64,000 nt of DNA from Brevibacillus ruminantium (GTDB lineage Bacteria > Bacillota > Bacilli > Brevibacillales > Brevibacillaceae), in contig NZ_CP098755.1 of NCBI RefSeq assembly GCF_023746555.1, positions 1,144,001 to 1,208,000 of the forward strand, read 5' to 3'. Position 1 is the stretch's first letter, and the number at the start of each line of letters is the position of its first letter. The notes under the pieces were generated by a model that searched no databases, was not told where the DNA came from, and saw nothing but the letters and a program-made list of their open reading frames with translations. A program made the translations under genes and the position numbers. Below, piece by piece: positions 42,913-51,613 of this stretch.

Positions 42913-44115
42913 TCAGTTCAGTTCCTTGTTCAGCATGGTCAGGAACAGTCCGACATCCGTCACGACGCCGACGGTCTGTGCTGAACCGCGGTCCATCAGC
43001 TTGGTCACGACAGCGGGATTGATGTCTACACATACGGTTTTGATCCAGCTCGGCATCATGTTTCCGGTGCCGATCGCATGAAGCATCGTGGAAAGCATCA
43101 CGACCATCTCGGCATCGGCCACCTGGTCTGCGTATTGGGCCTGTGCTTCGATCAGATCCATCAGGGTATCGGGGAGGGGGCCATCATCGCGAATTGACCC
43201 GGCCAGCACAAAGGGGACCTGATGTTTGACGCATTCGTACATGATGCCGCTTTGCAGCGTATGATCGGTGACAGCCTCCGCAATCGACCCGGACCGATTG
43301 ATGGCATTGATCGCCCGCATATGGTTTTTATGACCCCCGCGAACTACTGACCCGGTATCTAAGTTTACGCCCAGGGATGTCCCGAAAAGAGCGCGCTCGA
43401 TATCGTGGACAGCCAGCGCATTGCCGGAGAGCAGGGCGTTTACATAGCCTTTGCGAATCATATTCTGGAAGGCTTCCTGGCCCCCAGTATGAATGACAAC
43501 AGGACCTGCGACAAATACTATCCGTCCGTTTCGTTTACGGATGCTGTGCATTTCTTCGGCCAACTGCTTGACGATAACTTCAACCCGTCGCTCTGAACTG
43601 ACTTCATTATTCATAAAGGAAAACTCAGAGGAGCGCTCCTCCGTTTGTTGATGAACGAGGCGAACGCCGTTGCTGCCGCAAATCACCTGATCGTCTTTTT
43701 TGATATCCCGCAGCTTGACGCAGTGCACTTCTTCGCCTTTCACAACCAGACAAGCATCCATCCGTTGATACTTGGCGCGGACCCATTTGCCCTGAAGATA
43801 TACTTCGGTGGCGTGATTGGTCGTCGAGTAGAAATCGTCCGGTACAACTTTATCCTTCTCGGCCAGTTTGATTGTCGGGGCCTCTTCCCCTGTAGGAATC
43901 GTACAGCCCAGGTTGATCAGTTCGTTGAGGATCAGATCGAGCTTGTCCTCCGGAAGATCAAGCGCGATTTTGGCAACCGATTCATCGTCCACTTGATCTC
44001 CTACGGACAGTTCCAGCACGCGGTAGTGGCCGTTGTACTGCACGACGGAAGCATCGATCTGTTTGAGAATATTGTCGCGGATAATGTGACCGCGCACTTC
44101 AATGACGCGCTTCAT
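42913..44115 (-). CDS. TIGR00300 family protein (archaeal-type ornithine cyclodeaminase-like)
   Basis: 400 aa from ATG 44115 with AAGGGGGAAC. N-terminal about 1-100 is the LOR/SDH-type domain (VIEVRGHIIRDNILKQIDASVV, YRVLELSVGDQVDDES). The rest is a Rossmann-like domain: RIVFVAGPVVIHTGG, NALLSGNALAVHDIERALFGTSLGV, GGHKNHMRAIN, VCVDINPAVVTKLMDRGSAQ. This matches the family of the archaeal NAD-dependent ornithine cyclodeaminase and the C-terminal half of cyanobacterial AgrE/ArgZ. Activity here is untested. Convergent with yhaN. Confidence 0.8.
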   Translation of the reverse strand: MKRVIEVRGHIIRDNILKQIDASVVQYNGHYRVLELSVGDQVDDESVAKIALDLPEDKLDLILNELINLGCTIPTGEEAPTIKLAEKDKVVPDDFYSTTNHATEVYLQGKWVRAKYQRMDACLVVKGEEVHCVKLRDIKKDDQVICGSNGVRLVHQQTEERSSEFSFMNNEVSSERRVEVIVKQLAEEMHSIRKRNGRIVFVAGPVVIHTGGQEAFQNMIRKGYVNALLSGNALAVHDIERALFGTSLGVNLDTGSVVRGGHKNHMRAINAINRSGSIAEAVTDHTLQSGIMYECVKHQVPFVLAGSIRDDGPLPDTLMDLIEAQAQYADQVADAEMVVMLSTMLHAIGTGNMMPSWIKTVCVDINPAVVTKLMDRGSAQTVGVVTDVGLFLTMLNKELN

Positions 44116-44283
44116 TTTTAATCGTTCCCCCTTAGTCACGGCGATGTTACCCCTAGTATATCGATTGTCTCGATCAGCTAAAAGGGGATGCGGAAAAACG
44201 GATAATTATGCAAGTATTGCCCCGGGCAGAGACTAACTCTATAATGAAGAGGATTGACCAAGTTCAATAAGGGGTGAGCCCTA

Positions 44284-45171
44284 ATGTCGCAACGAAAACC
44301 GGAGTGGCTCAAGATCAACCTTGTATCGGGAAAAGAATTGGCCAACTTCAAAGAATTAAAGCAAACGATGCGCAGTCAAACGCTGCATACGGTATGCGAA
44401 GAAGCAAAATGTCCCAATATCCATGAATGCTGGGCTAATCGTACGGCCACTTTTATGATTTTGGGTGATATATGTACACGGGCTTGTCGATTCTGTGCAG
44501 TGAAGACGGGACTGCCGACTGAGCTTGACTTGGCAGAACCGGAACGTGTAGCAGAAGCCTCCGAACAGATGGGGTTGAAACACGTCGTCGTTACATCTGT
44601 CGCACGAGATGATCTGGCAGACGGAGGAGCCGCAGTCTTTGCTGAGACGATTCGGGCGATTCGCCGCCGCTTGCCGCTTGCTTCGGTTGAAGTGCTGATC
44701 CCTGATTTCCAAGGAAACTGGGACGCACTCAAGGTCGTCATGGACGCCCGCCCCGATGTATTGAACCACAATATTGAGGCAGTTCGCCGCTTGTCTGACC
44801 GTGTCAGAGCACGCGCCAAATACGACCGTACACTGGAATTGTTAAAAAAGGCAAAGGAATTCCAGCCTGATGTTCCGACCAAGTCCAGCTTGATGATCGG
44901 CGTAGGCGAAACCATCGAAGAAGTCATCGAGACAATGGATGATTTGCGCAGTGTGGATGTAAATATCATGACAATCGGTCAATATTTGCAACCGACGAAG
45001 AAGCATCTCCCTGTAGAAAATTACTATCATCCCGATGAGTTTGCCCGTCTAAAAGAAGAGGGAATGCAGCGCGGTTTCAGTCACGTGGAAGCAGGGCCGC
45101 TCGTACGCAGCTCTTACCACGCACACGAACAGGCAAACGCCGCCAAGGAAACCATCGCACAAGCGCAATAA
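44284..45171 (+). CDS. lipA: Lipoyl synthase LipA
   Basis: 295 aa. Both iron-sulfur clusters are visible: auxiliary C38-x4-C43-x5-C49 ([12 protein letters not shown]) and radical-SAM C64-x3-C68-x2-C71 (CTRACRFC). Later VLNHNIEAV and [11 protein letters not shown] are conserved, as is the C-terminal RSSYHA. Inserts sulfur at C6 and C8 of octanoyl domains. Monocistronic with terminator. In B. subtilis yutB (lipA) also borders lytH, yutC and yutD. Confidence 0.97.
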   Translation: MSQRKPEWLKINLVSGKELANFKELKQTMRSQTLHTVCEEAKCPNIHECWANRTATFMILGDICTRACRFCAVKTGLPTELDLAEPERVAEASEQMGLKHVVVTSVARDDLADGGAAVFAETIRAIRRRLPLASVEVLIPDFQGNWDALKVVMDARPDVLNHNIEAVRRLSDRVRARAKYDRTLELLKKAKEFQPDVPTKSSLMIGVGETIEEVIETMDDLRSVDVNIMTIGQYLQPTKKHLPVENYYHPDEFARLKEEGMQRGFSHVEAGPLVRSSYHAHEQANAAKETIAQAQ

Positions 45172-45197
45172 CCACAATCATACCGAATCAGATAAAA

Positions 45198-45228
45198 GGA
45201 AACCCCTATGGAATCATAGGGGTTTTCC
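45198..45228. terminator. Terminator between lipA and yutC
   Basis: AAACCCCTATG gaat CATAGGGGTTT followed by TCC; A-rich on the left so usable from both sides. Confidence 0.85.
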
Positions 45229-45234
45229 AGCGTG

Positions 45235-46413
45235 TTAACGGGAGGAGGTTCCCATACCTTGTTTTGCTTTGTGGGTACGTTTCGTTTCAGTGGTCATGGT
45301 TGAACCTTTGGTTTTCATCTCTTCACCAGTGACCAGGCCGCCCATCCGTTTGATCAGGGCGTCATACTGACGAGTATCTTCTGCTCGGGCCGTTGGACCG
45401 CTCGTGGTGCGGCTGGCAACACGGGTGATCTCGTCAATGTCTTGGGGGTTGTCTGTTACATACACTTTGTAATAACGCGGGCAAACGGACGTGGCGTTCA
45501 TACGGGCTTGATTTTTGGCGGTATTCGCGTCAGTACCAGTGGTGTTCAAACCGACAAATACTTCTTTGTCGGTTACCAGTACAGTGGAGCGATCGACGCC
45601 AGGGCAACTGACGGTTACGTTGCCGACAGCTTTTGCCAGGGCATCACGGTCCACATAAACCTGATTGCCAGTTCCACCTGCAGCTGCTGTGTGCGCGCCG
45701 CGGTGTACCTGGACAAATCCAGCATGTGGGATGGTACTGGTAGCCATTGTACCGGCACCCGTATGGGAGCGATAAATGGAGGTTCCGTGATAACCATCGC
45801 GGTTCAGCGGACGAGTGCCACCGTCGGTAAAGGCATTATAGCTATGCCGCAGCCCGTAGTTGTGGGTCATCCCTGTCCCGGTGCCATAGATACCGTGAGT
45901 CCCTACATTGCCCGCAGTTCCATAGGTGCCAGCTCCATAGGTGCCAGTAGTACCGGAGATGCCAGTCGTACCATAGGTGCCAGTCGTTCCGTAGGTGCCG
46001 GTAGTACCATAGGTTCCTGTCGTTCCAAAGGTGCCAGTTCCATAGGTACCGGTTCCATAGGTACCTGTCGTACCAAATGTGCGAGGAACCCCATTGGCCC
46101 TACCCCCGTAAGTGTAAGGAACAGCATTGATTCCCATGCCATCGATTTGAGTACCGGCGGTGTTTGTGTACGCGTAGTTACCCGTGCTGGAAGAGGTGTA
46201 CGGGTAGTTGCGCGACGTATAGCCAGGTGCTCCCGGAGCGTTGTTGTAAATGCTGGCTTTGCCAGGGTTGAAAAGGCGTGGAGCAGCTTGGTTCACCGTG
46301 GTGCCTTTCGTGCGAGCAGTGTTGTCTGGAGCCGGAGCAGCATTGTACCCACATGCGGAAGTCAACAGAGCAATACCTGCAACTGCTTGAAGCAACCAAG
46401 TTTTTTTATTCAA
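45235..46413 (-). CDS. yutC: YhcN/YlaJ-type sporulation lipoprotein with Gly-Thr-Tyr repeats (yutC-like)
   Basis: 392 aa from TTG 46413 (AGGGGG eight bases upstream), giving MNKKTWLLQAVAGIALLTSAC, a clean lipoprotein signal. Residues about 115-167 are GTTGTYG-type repeats. The C-terminal about 150 residues are a YhcN/YlaJ domain (DALAKAVGNVTVSCPGVDRS, VFVGLNTTG, then YYKVYVTDNPQDIDEI). This family is made during sporulation and deposited in the forespore membrane or cortex region. Synteny with lipA and yutD agrees with B. subtilis yutC. Confidence 0.82.
   Translation of the reverse strand: MNKKTWLLQAVAGIALLTSACGYNAAPAPDNTARTKGTTVNQAAPRLFNPGKASIYNNAPGAPGYTSRNYPYTSSSTGNYAYTNTAGTQIDGMGINAVPYTYGGRANGVPRTFGTTGTYGTGTYGTGTFGTTGTYGTTGTYGTTGTYGTTGISGTTGTYGAGTYGTAGNVGTHGIYGTGTGMTHNYGLRHSYNAFTDGGTRPLNRDGYHGTSIYRSHTGAGTMATSTIPHAGFVQVHRGAHTAAAGGTGNQVYVDRDALAKAVGNVTVSCPGVDRSTVLVTDKEVFVGLNTTGTDANTAKNQARMNATSVCPRYYKVYVTDNPQDIDEITRVASRTTSGPTARAEDTRQYDALIKRMGGLVTGEEMKTKGSTMTTETKRTHKAKQGMGTSSR
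45913..46077 (-). repeat. 18-bp tandem repeats coding GTTGTY
   Basis: Units like CCATAGGTGCCAGTCGTA on the plus strand occur about nine times with small changes, coding (GT)TGTYG. Low-complexity tyrosine-glycine-threonine tract in the lipoprotein. Confidence 0.8.
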
Positions 46414-46536
46414 TGGTTCCACCCCCTACAGCTAGGGTGTCCCCGGAGGACGTGTCGTTTTCGTGGGAATTTTATCTCTCTCTGCTAAAAATGTGGTAAG
46501 ATGTTCGTATGATGCAACAGTAAGGAGGAAGCGGCC

Positions 46537-47121
46537 TTGATTCGCACCCAAGCAGGCACTTATGAAGTCATGGAAGACAACCGCGACGGTTGGAATTCCG
46601 AAGCGTTTAAAGAACGCTACAGCGACATTCTCGACAAGTACGACTACATTGTGGGCGATTGGGGTTACGGCCAGCTCCGCTTACGTGGATTTTACGAAAG
46701 CACGAATCGAAAAGTGCCATTTGAGCAGCGAATCGCCGCATTGGACGAGTACCTGCATGAGTTTTGCAACTTCGGTTGTCCTTATTTTGTACTGCGCAAG
46801 GTAAAAGCAAACCCGTATCACCAAGACCCCTATGCGGCTGATGGTGAAGAGCGATTCGGGGATGCAGAAGCAGACGGGATAGGCGAGGAGATATTTGTAG
46901 AGCGCAAAGAGCGCAAGCGCGTTCACCCGAGACAAAATCGCGCAGATCGAAACGAGCGGAACCAGGCATCAGGGGAACGCAAACAGCGTGGAGACAAACC
47001 GAAATATCAACCAGACAAAAACGGTCGAGACGGAGGCAAGGATCGCCGCCAGAATCAACCAAGGCCTGGTCGAGAAAGGGACAAGTCTCCCAGCGGTCAA
47101 GCACAACCAAAACGGCCATGA
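46537..47121 (+). CDS. yutD: YutD family protein with basic tail
   Basis: 194 aa, TTG start with AAGGAGG at correct spacing. The first about 95 residues are the YutD domain (EVMEDNRDGWNSEAFKERYSDILDKYDYIVGDWGYGQLRLRGF, FCNFGCPYFVLRK). The rest is an unusually long, disordered Arg/Lys/Gln/Pro-rich tail. YutD function is unknown; a nucleic-acid role for the tail is a guess. Position next to yutC and lipA follows B. subtilis order. Confidence 0.88.
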   Translation: MIRTQAGTYEVMEDNRDGWNSEAFKERYSDILDKYDYIVGDWGYGQLRLRGFYESTNRKVPFEQRIAALDEYLHEFCNFGCPYFVLRKVKANPYHQDPYAADGEERFGDAEADGIGEEIFVERKERKRVHPRQNRADRNERNQASGERKQRGDKPKYQPDKNGRDGGKDRRQNQPRPGRERDKSPSGQAQPKRP

Positions 47122-47156
47122 GTGGGCGTTTTTCACAGAGAAAAAGACAATAAAGA

Positions 47157-47214
47157 AAAGGCACGGCCATTGGCTGGGGATTGACCCACGCGTTCATGGC
47201 AAGTGCCTTTTTTA
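47157..47214 (+). terminator. Terminator after yutD
   Basis: GGCAC...CCAt / aTGG...GTGCC stem-loop, preceded by AAAA and followed by TTTTTTATTT. Confidence 0.75.
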
Positions 47215-47262
47215 TTTGCATGTGCAGCCAACATTTCCACAAAAAGTGGCAAAATACGGTGC

Positions 47263-47553
47263 TTACACTGCGTGGGATTCGTCTGCTTGACTTGCAACCG
47301 GTGCGTAGCTGTCGTAGTAGGAAAAAGTATACGGATAGGGCTGGTAGTAGTAGGAATACGGGTAAGGAAGGTAGACGGGATAATAGGGCTGCTGATAGCC
47401 GTAATAAAATGGGGAGGTAACCGGAAATACAAAGTCAACTTCAAAATCTCTGTGCCCCCAAAAAACCGGGTAGGCCTGTTCCTCAAAATGATTTTGATAG
47501 TGGGACGGATATCCTGTCGACGCATCACTTGACTGCTGATGGTAAGGTTGCAT
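47263..47553 (-). CDS. Small Tyr/Pro-rich protein, unknown
   Basis: 96 aa from ATG 47553, with GAGAGGAG upstream at long spacing. The centre is PFYYGYQQPYYPVYLPYPY and more Tyr-Pro-Ser, like small spore-coat or exosporium proteins that become cross-linked through tyrosine. No signal peptide. Coat function is inferred only from composition. Confidence 0.55.
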   Translation of the reverse strand: MQPYHQQSSDASTGYPSHYQNHFEEQAYPVFWGHRDFEVDFVFPVTSPFYYGYQQPYYPVYLPYPYSYYYQPYPYTFSYYDSYAPVASQADESHAV

Positions 47554-47783
47554 CGTTCGTCTGACACTCCTCTCAAGAATTTCTATCTCTTTTCCAGTAG
47601 CAGTATACGGGGCAAATGCCCGAACGGAGCGTTGTCCCAAAGAAATGGGCACAGATAGCCCTGGTTCCCGGGGAGGACTGAAGTGCTGCGATACAGATAT
47701 TCGTGAAAAAGGGCAATCATGGGTTGGGTACAGATTAGCCGGAACAGGGAATTGAAAAAGCTGCTCGGGGAGAAGAAGAACGC

Positions 47784-47813
47784 TTTACTTTCATATAAAA
47801 AGTATATATACTT
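47784..47813 (+). promoter_or_regulatory. Promoter and palindromic operator of the nitroreductase gene
   Basis: TTTACT (47784-47789), 17-bp spacer, TATACT (47807-47812). The perfect 14-bp palindrome AAGTATATATACTT (47800-47813) covers the -10, typical of MarR/HxlR-type control of nitroreductases. Confidence 0.65.
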
Positions 47814-47916
47814 ACTTTAAGTTATTTAAAATTGAAAGATAAGCAACTCGGGGCAATCAGGAAGTGTCTGCGCTTCATACATAGAGGTCTGCGAGTGCGT
47901 GGGAGGAGAAGGGTTC

Positions 47917-48549
47917 GTGAAGGATTTTGTTTCCGTCGTAAAAGAGAGACGCTCGGCCAATAAGTTTGTCCAAGGGATCGAAATTTCAAAGGAAGAACTG
48001 GATGACATTTTTTCACTGGCGAAATACGCGCCGTCGGCGTTTAATCTGCAGCATGCCCATTATCTCGTGGTGACCGACGAGGATGTAAAGGAACAGGTAT
48101 ACGAAGCAGCTTACCGCCAATACAAGGTAAAAACAGCCACAGCGGCGATAGTTGTCCTGGGAGATACCCGCGCGCATGAGCAGGCGGGAAAAATCTATGA
48201 AGGACTGCTTCATTTGGGCGTGTACAACCAGCAGGAGTACCAACAAACGGTGGAGGGAACTATCCAGTTTTACCAGTCGCGCGGGGAACAATTTGCACGG
48301 GAAGAAGCGATTCGAAACGCCAGCCTGTCTGCGATGCAGTTGATGCTGATTGCCAAAGAAAAAGGGTGGGACACATGTCCGATGATCGGTTTTGACCCGG
48401 AGCTGCTCCGAAGCTCTCTCGACATTCCCGATCGCTATGTTCCGGTTATGCTGATCACACTGGGTAAAGAAGATACTTCCAGTCAAAGGCCAAGAGGGTA
48501 CCGGAAGCCGGTAGGGGAATTCGTCTCCTACAATGAAAGTCCCCAATAA
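47917..48549 (+). CDS. Nitroreductase family oxidoreductase
   Basis: 210 aa from GTG 47917, preceded by GGAGGAGAAGGG. FMN-binding signature VVKERRSANKF, then LAKYAPSAFNLQHAHYLVV and ASLSAMQLMLIAKEKGWDTCPMIGF. Reduces quinones, nitro-compounds or other electrophiles with NAD(P)H. Preceded by a promoter with a palindrome over its -10, so probably induced by oxidative or electrophile stress. YodC/YdgI-like in size. Confidence 0.9.
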   Translation: MKDFVSVVKERRSANKFVQGIEISKEELDDIFSLAKYAPSAFNLQHAHYLVVTDEDVKEQVYEAAYRQYKVKTATAAIVVLGDTRAHEQAGKIYEGLLHLGVYNQQEYQQTVEGTIQFYQSRGEQFAREEAIRNASLSAMQLMLIAKEKGWDTCPMIGFDPELLRSSLDIPDRYVPVMLITLGKEDTSSQRPRGYRKPVGEFVSYNESPQ

Positions 48550-48589
48550 CCCAAACGATCGTAAAGCCAAACGATTGCAGTTTTTCACA

Positions 48590-48638
48590 AAAAAGCGGGA
48601 TCGCGCCTGATTGTACTGTGGCCGATCCCGTTTTTTAT
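48590..48638. terminator. Bidirectional terminator
   Basis: GCGGGATCG / CGATCCCG stem flanked by A6 on the left and T6 on the right, serving the nitroreductase and the symporter genes. Confidence 0.85.
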
Positions 48639-48648
48639 CCGTCTTGGT

Positions 48649-49815
48649 TTACGTAGTGCTTGGCTTGCTCAGTCTGTCTGTAATCACCGCAATGGCTCCA
48701 TCGCCAGTCACGTTGCAGGCGGTACCGAAGCTGTCCTGGGCAATGTACAGGGCGATCATCAGGGATGTCAGTGTGGTGCTGAAGCCCAGCATGGATTCCA
48801 GCAGACCGAGTGCTGCCATCACTGCTCCGCCGGGAACGCCTGGTGCTGCGACCATGGTGATGCCCAGCATGAGGATAAAGGGAAACATCGTTGCAAAGGA
48901 AGTAGACATGCCGTTCAGCATCATGACCGCCATCGAGCAGGCGACCAAGGTAATCGTACTGCCGGATAAATGAATCGTGGCACAAAGCGGGATGACAAAA
49001 TCAGCGATTTTATCCGTCACCTTGTTCTGCTTGGTTTGTCTTAACGTCACAGGAATCGTGGCGGCAGAGGATTGTGTGCCGATGGCAGTAAAATACGCAG
49101 GCAGCATATTCTTCAACAAAACAAACGGATTTTTACGTCCCAATTGTCCGGCGACCAGGTATTGAATGACCAGATAGGCAAGATGCATGACGATAATAAT
49201 GACAAACACCTTGGCAAACACGGCGAGGATCGTTTTCACCTGACCGCCAAAGGTAAGATTGGCAAATACCGATAAAATATGAAAAGGCAGCAGCGGAATG
49301 ATGATGGACGAAATCATTTTTTCGACGATTTCGCGCAGATCCACCATGACTCGCTGGAGAGAATCGCCCTTGACGACGGAAGCGCCCAGTCCGAGGGTAA
49401 AAGCGAGCAATAGTGCAGTCATGACACCCATGACCGGGGGCATGTCCACCGTGAAGAAAGGCTGAATCAAAGCATCTTCCGGGTTGGCAAAGGACTTCGT
49501 TAGGCCTCCCACTTCAAGCAGCTGGGGAAACAATCCGGCGCTGACCATGTACGATATGGTTCCTGCGATAATGGTCGAACCGTAAGCGACGGCGGTCGTC
49601 AGGCCGAGCAGCTTCCCTGCCCCTTTGCCCAACTCGCCGATGCCTGGTGCGATAAAACCAATAATAATCAGCGGGATGGCGAAGCCAAGAAAATTGCCAA
49701 AGAGACCGCTATAGGTAGCAAAGGCTTGGATAACAGGCTCAGGTGAGACGGAACCAATCAAGATTCCAAGTATAATGGCAATCAATACTTTGGGCAAAAG
49801 CCCTAATTTTTTCAT
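48649..49815 (-). CDS. Dicarboxylate/amino acid:cation symporter (DAACS)
   Basis: 388 aa from ATG 49815 with GGGAGG six bases upstream. Family features: IGSVSPEPVIQAFATYSGLFGNFLGFAIPLI, the hairpin motif GTQSSAATIPVTLRQ, ADFVIPLCATIHLSGSTITL and YIAQDSFGTACNVTGDGAIAV. Closest in feel to SstT/YhcL-type. Transports acidic or neutral amino acids or C4-acids with Na+ or H+. Monocistronic. Confidence 0.9.
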   Translation of the reverse strand: MKKLGLLPKVLIAIILGILIGSVSPEPVIQAFATYSGLFGNFLGFAIPLIIIGFIAPGIGELGKGAGKLLGLTTAVAYGSTIIAGTISYMVSAGLFPQLLEVGGLTKSFANPEDALIQPFFTVDMPPVMGVMTALLLAFTLGLGASVVKGDSLQRVMVDLREIVEKMISSIIIPLLPFHILSVFANLTFGGQVKTILAVFAKVFVIIIVMHLAYLVIQYLVAGQLGRKNPFVLLKNMLPAYFTAIGTQSSAATIPVTLRQTKQNKVTDKIADFVIPLCATIHLSGSTITLVACSMAVMMLNGMSTSFATMFPFILMLGITMVAAPGVPGGAVMAALGLLESMLGFSTTLTSLMIALYIAQDSFGTACNVTGDGAIAVITDRLSKPSTT

Positions 49816-49952
49816 GATAAACCTCCCGAAAAAAATGTTCACTTGGAATGCACAAGTATCTATGAGGAATGGATAATGCCAAGGTAACACATCAACTTGA
49901 TGAAGTCAGTATTTCCATAAAAAATAGTAATATTAAAAATATTTGTTACAAT

Positions 49953-49983
49953 TAAAAAGAACATGCCCGTGAGCATGTTCTTT
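49953..49983 (-). terminator. Terminator of the glpX-DUF3055 unit
   Basis: AAAGAACATGC / GCATGTTCTTT perfect stem; on the minus strand followed by TTTAATTG. Confidence 0.8.
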
Positions 49984-50040
49984 GCGTGTTGTTTCTTTGA
50001 TTTTTCCGTAGTACCGCAGGCTTTTTTGTTTCAGGTTCCC

Positions 50041-50310
50041 TTACATTAGTGATTCCAAAAAGGTTCGAAGCTCTTCCGCTTCCGTCTCATTCAGGTTAAA
50101 GGCAAATTCGAGATAGCCTTCTTCTTCCAGATCATCAGAACCAATAATCGCGGAGCGCCCGTTCTGGATGTTCACTACCAGCTTTTTTCCATAGAAACGA
50201 TTGGTCGTAATAATCGCCAAATCGAAGCGGGTAGCCTCAGCCATAAAGCTGACAAAGCGGGTGCGCGTTTCTTCGGTCTCGTCATACAGATAAAAAATAT
50301 CATTGGACAT
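50041..50310 (-). CDS. DUF3055-like small protein
   Basis: 89 aa, FYLYDETEETRTRFVSFMAEATRFDLAIITTNRFYGKK and SAIIGSDDLEEEGYLEFAF match a Firmicutes family I recall as DUF3055 (SAV0927 type). Acidic and soluble. It starts nine bases after glpX and is probably co-transcribed. Function unknown. Confidence 0.75.
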   Translation of the reverse strand: MSNDIFYLYDETEETRTRFVSFMAEATRFDLAIITTNRFYGKKLVVNIQNGRSAIIGSDDLEEEGYLEFAFNLNETEAEELRTFLESLM

Positions 50311-50319
50311 GTTTCTGCC

Positions 50320-51294
50320 TCACTTCCCGATCAGATACTGTTTTTGACTTAGATTATGCAGGGCACGCACAAAACGGATGGTTTTGGTCTTGGCCCGCAT
50401 GACGATGGAGTCGGTCTCCACCATGTCGTCTCCGAGGTACCGGACACCTTTTAGAAGCTCTCCGTCTGACACGCCGGTTGCCGCAAAGATCGCGTCGTCT
50501 CCTTTTACCAAGTCGTCCAGGGAGAGGATTTGTTCGGGATTTTGCAGCCCCATGCGGATGCAGCGCTGGCGTTCGGCATCATTTTGCGGTTTCAGCTGAG
50601 CTTGCATGTCGCCATCCAGGCATTTGATCGCGGCCGCGCTAATAACACCTTCTGGCGCCCCGCCGATGCCAAGGAACAGGTCAATTCCGGTTTGCGGCAT
50701 GCAGGCAGCGATGGCTGCACCGACATCTCCGTCTCCAAACAGCTTGACTCGAGCACCTTTTTCTCTGACGGCGTCGATGATATGCTGATGCCGCTCTCTT
50801 TCCTGGATGATTACCGTGACATCCTGTATCCGCTTGTTATTGGCCTGCGCGACAACTTCGATCATTTTTTCAACGGGATCGTGCAGCTTGATTTTGCCAG
50901 CCGCTTTTTTCCCTACAGCCATTTTCAACATATACATGTCCGGCGCATGCAGCAGGGTTCCCCGATCACCGATGGCCACTACGGACATGGCGTTGTTATG
51001 ACCCTTGGCAACGATAGTGGTTCCTTCCAGCGGATCAACCGCTACATCTACTTCCGGTCCATCTGACCCGGTGCTTCCCAGTTTTTCGCCAATATACAAC
51101 ATCGGGGCCTCGTCCAGCTCGCCTTCGCCAATCACCACTGTCCCACGGATGTTAATGGTGTCAAACATAACGCGCATGGCGCCTGTCGCTGCTCCGTCCG
51201 CCTCATTCTTTTTGCCGCGCCCCAACCAGTGGGAAGAAGCCAATGCGGCTATCTCTGTTACACGCACTACTTCCAGTGCCAGTTCGCGTTCCAC
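50320..51294 (-). CDS. glpX: Fructose-1,6-bisphosphatase class II GlpX
   Basis: 324 aa, GTG start with AAGGAGG. GlpX motifs: RGKKNEADGAATGAMR, TVVIGEGELDEAPMLYIGEK, VDVAVDPLEGTTIVAKG, and GIGGAPEGVISAAAIKCLDGDMQ. Gluconeogenic phosphatase, Mn2+-dependent in relatives. First gene of a two-gene unit with the DUF3055-like gene. Confidence 0.95.
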   Translation of the reverse strand: MERELALEVVRVTEIAALASSHWLGRGKKNEADGAATGAMRVMFDTINIRGTVVIGEGELDEAPMLYIGEKLGSTGSDGPEVDVAVDPLEGTTIVAKGHNNAMSVVAIGDRGTLLHAPDMYMLKMAVGKKAAGKIKLHDPVEKMIEVVAQANNKRIQDVTVIIQERERHQHIIDAVREKGARVKLFGDGDVGAAIAACMPQTGIDLFLGIGGAPEGVISAAAIKCLDGDMQAQLKPQNDAERQRCIRMGLQNPEQILSLDDLVKGDDAIFAATGVSDGELLKGVRYLGDDMVETDSIVMRAKTKTIRFVRALHNLSQKQYLIGK

Positions 51295-51357
51295 TTGTTT
51301 TCCTCCTTGTAGGGAAAAAACTCAACCATCATTGTAACATAAAAGACAAGAGGATTC

Positions 51358-51385
51358 GTGACAGCTCGTACAATTTTGGTATACT
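51358..51385 (+). promoter_or_regulatory. Sigma-A-type promoter
   Basis: GTGACA (51358-51363), 16-bp spacer, TATACT (51380-51385), 24 bp before a small membrane-protein gene. Confidence 0.6.
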
Positions 51386-51409
51386 GATGGATGAAAAGAG
51401 GTGAGTAGC

Positions 51410-51514
51410 ATGAACAATTCCTATTTACAGGAAGGGGAATTGGTTCTAGTTGTATTGATTCTCACTTTTGCGATCACCATCTGGTACGCAAAACGAAAAA
51501 AACGGAAGCAGTAA
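51410..51514 (+). CDS. 34-residue single-pass membrane protein
   Basis: ATG 51410 with AGAGGTGAG upstream; MNNSYLQEGELVLVVLILTF then AITIWYAKRKKRKQ. One hydrophobic helix of about 16-18 residues and a strongly basic cytoplasmic tail, so N-out/C-in topology. It has its own promoter at 51358-51385. Such short basic-tailed proteins occur in Bacillales, often unannotated. Function unknown. Confidence 0.6.
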   Translation: MNNSYLQEGELVLVVLILTFAITIWYAKRKKRKQ

Positions 51515-51613
51515 TCTTTGAGAAATGAGCCTCTTGCCCTGCGCGTGAACCTGTTTGCCCATACCGGTAATGCCGGCGGTCGGGAGAGAGGCAGTATGTA
51601 TGAGGGGGATACC

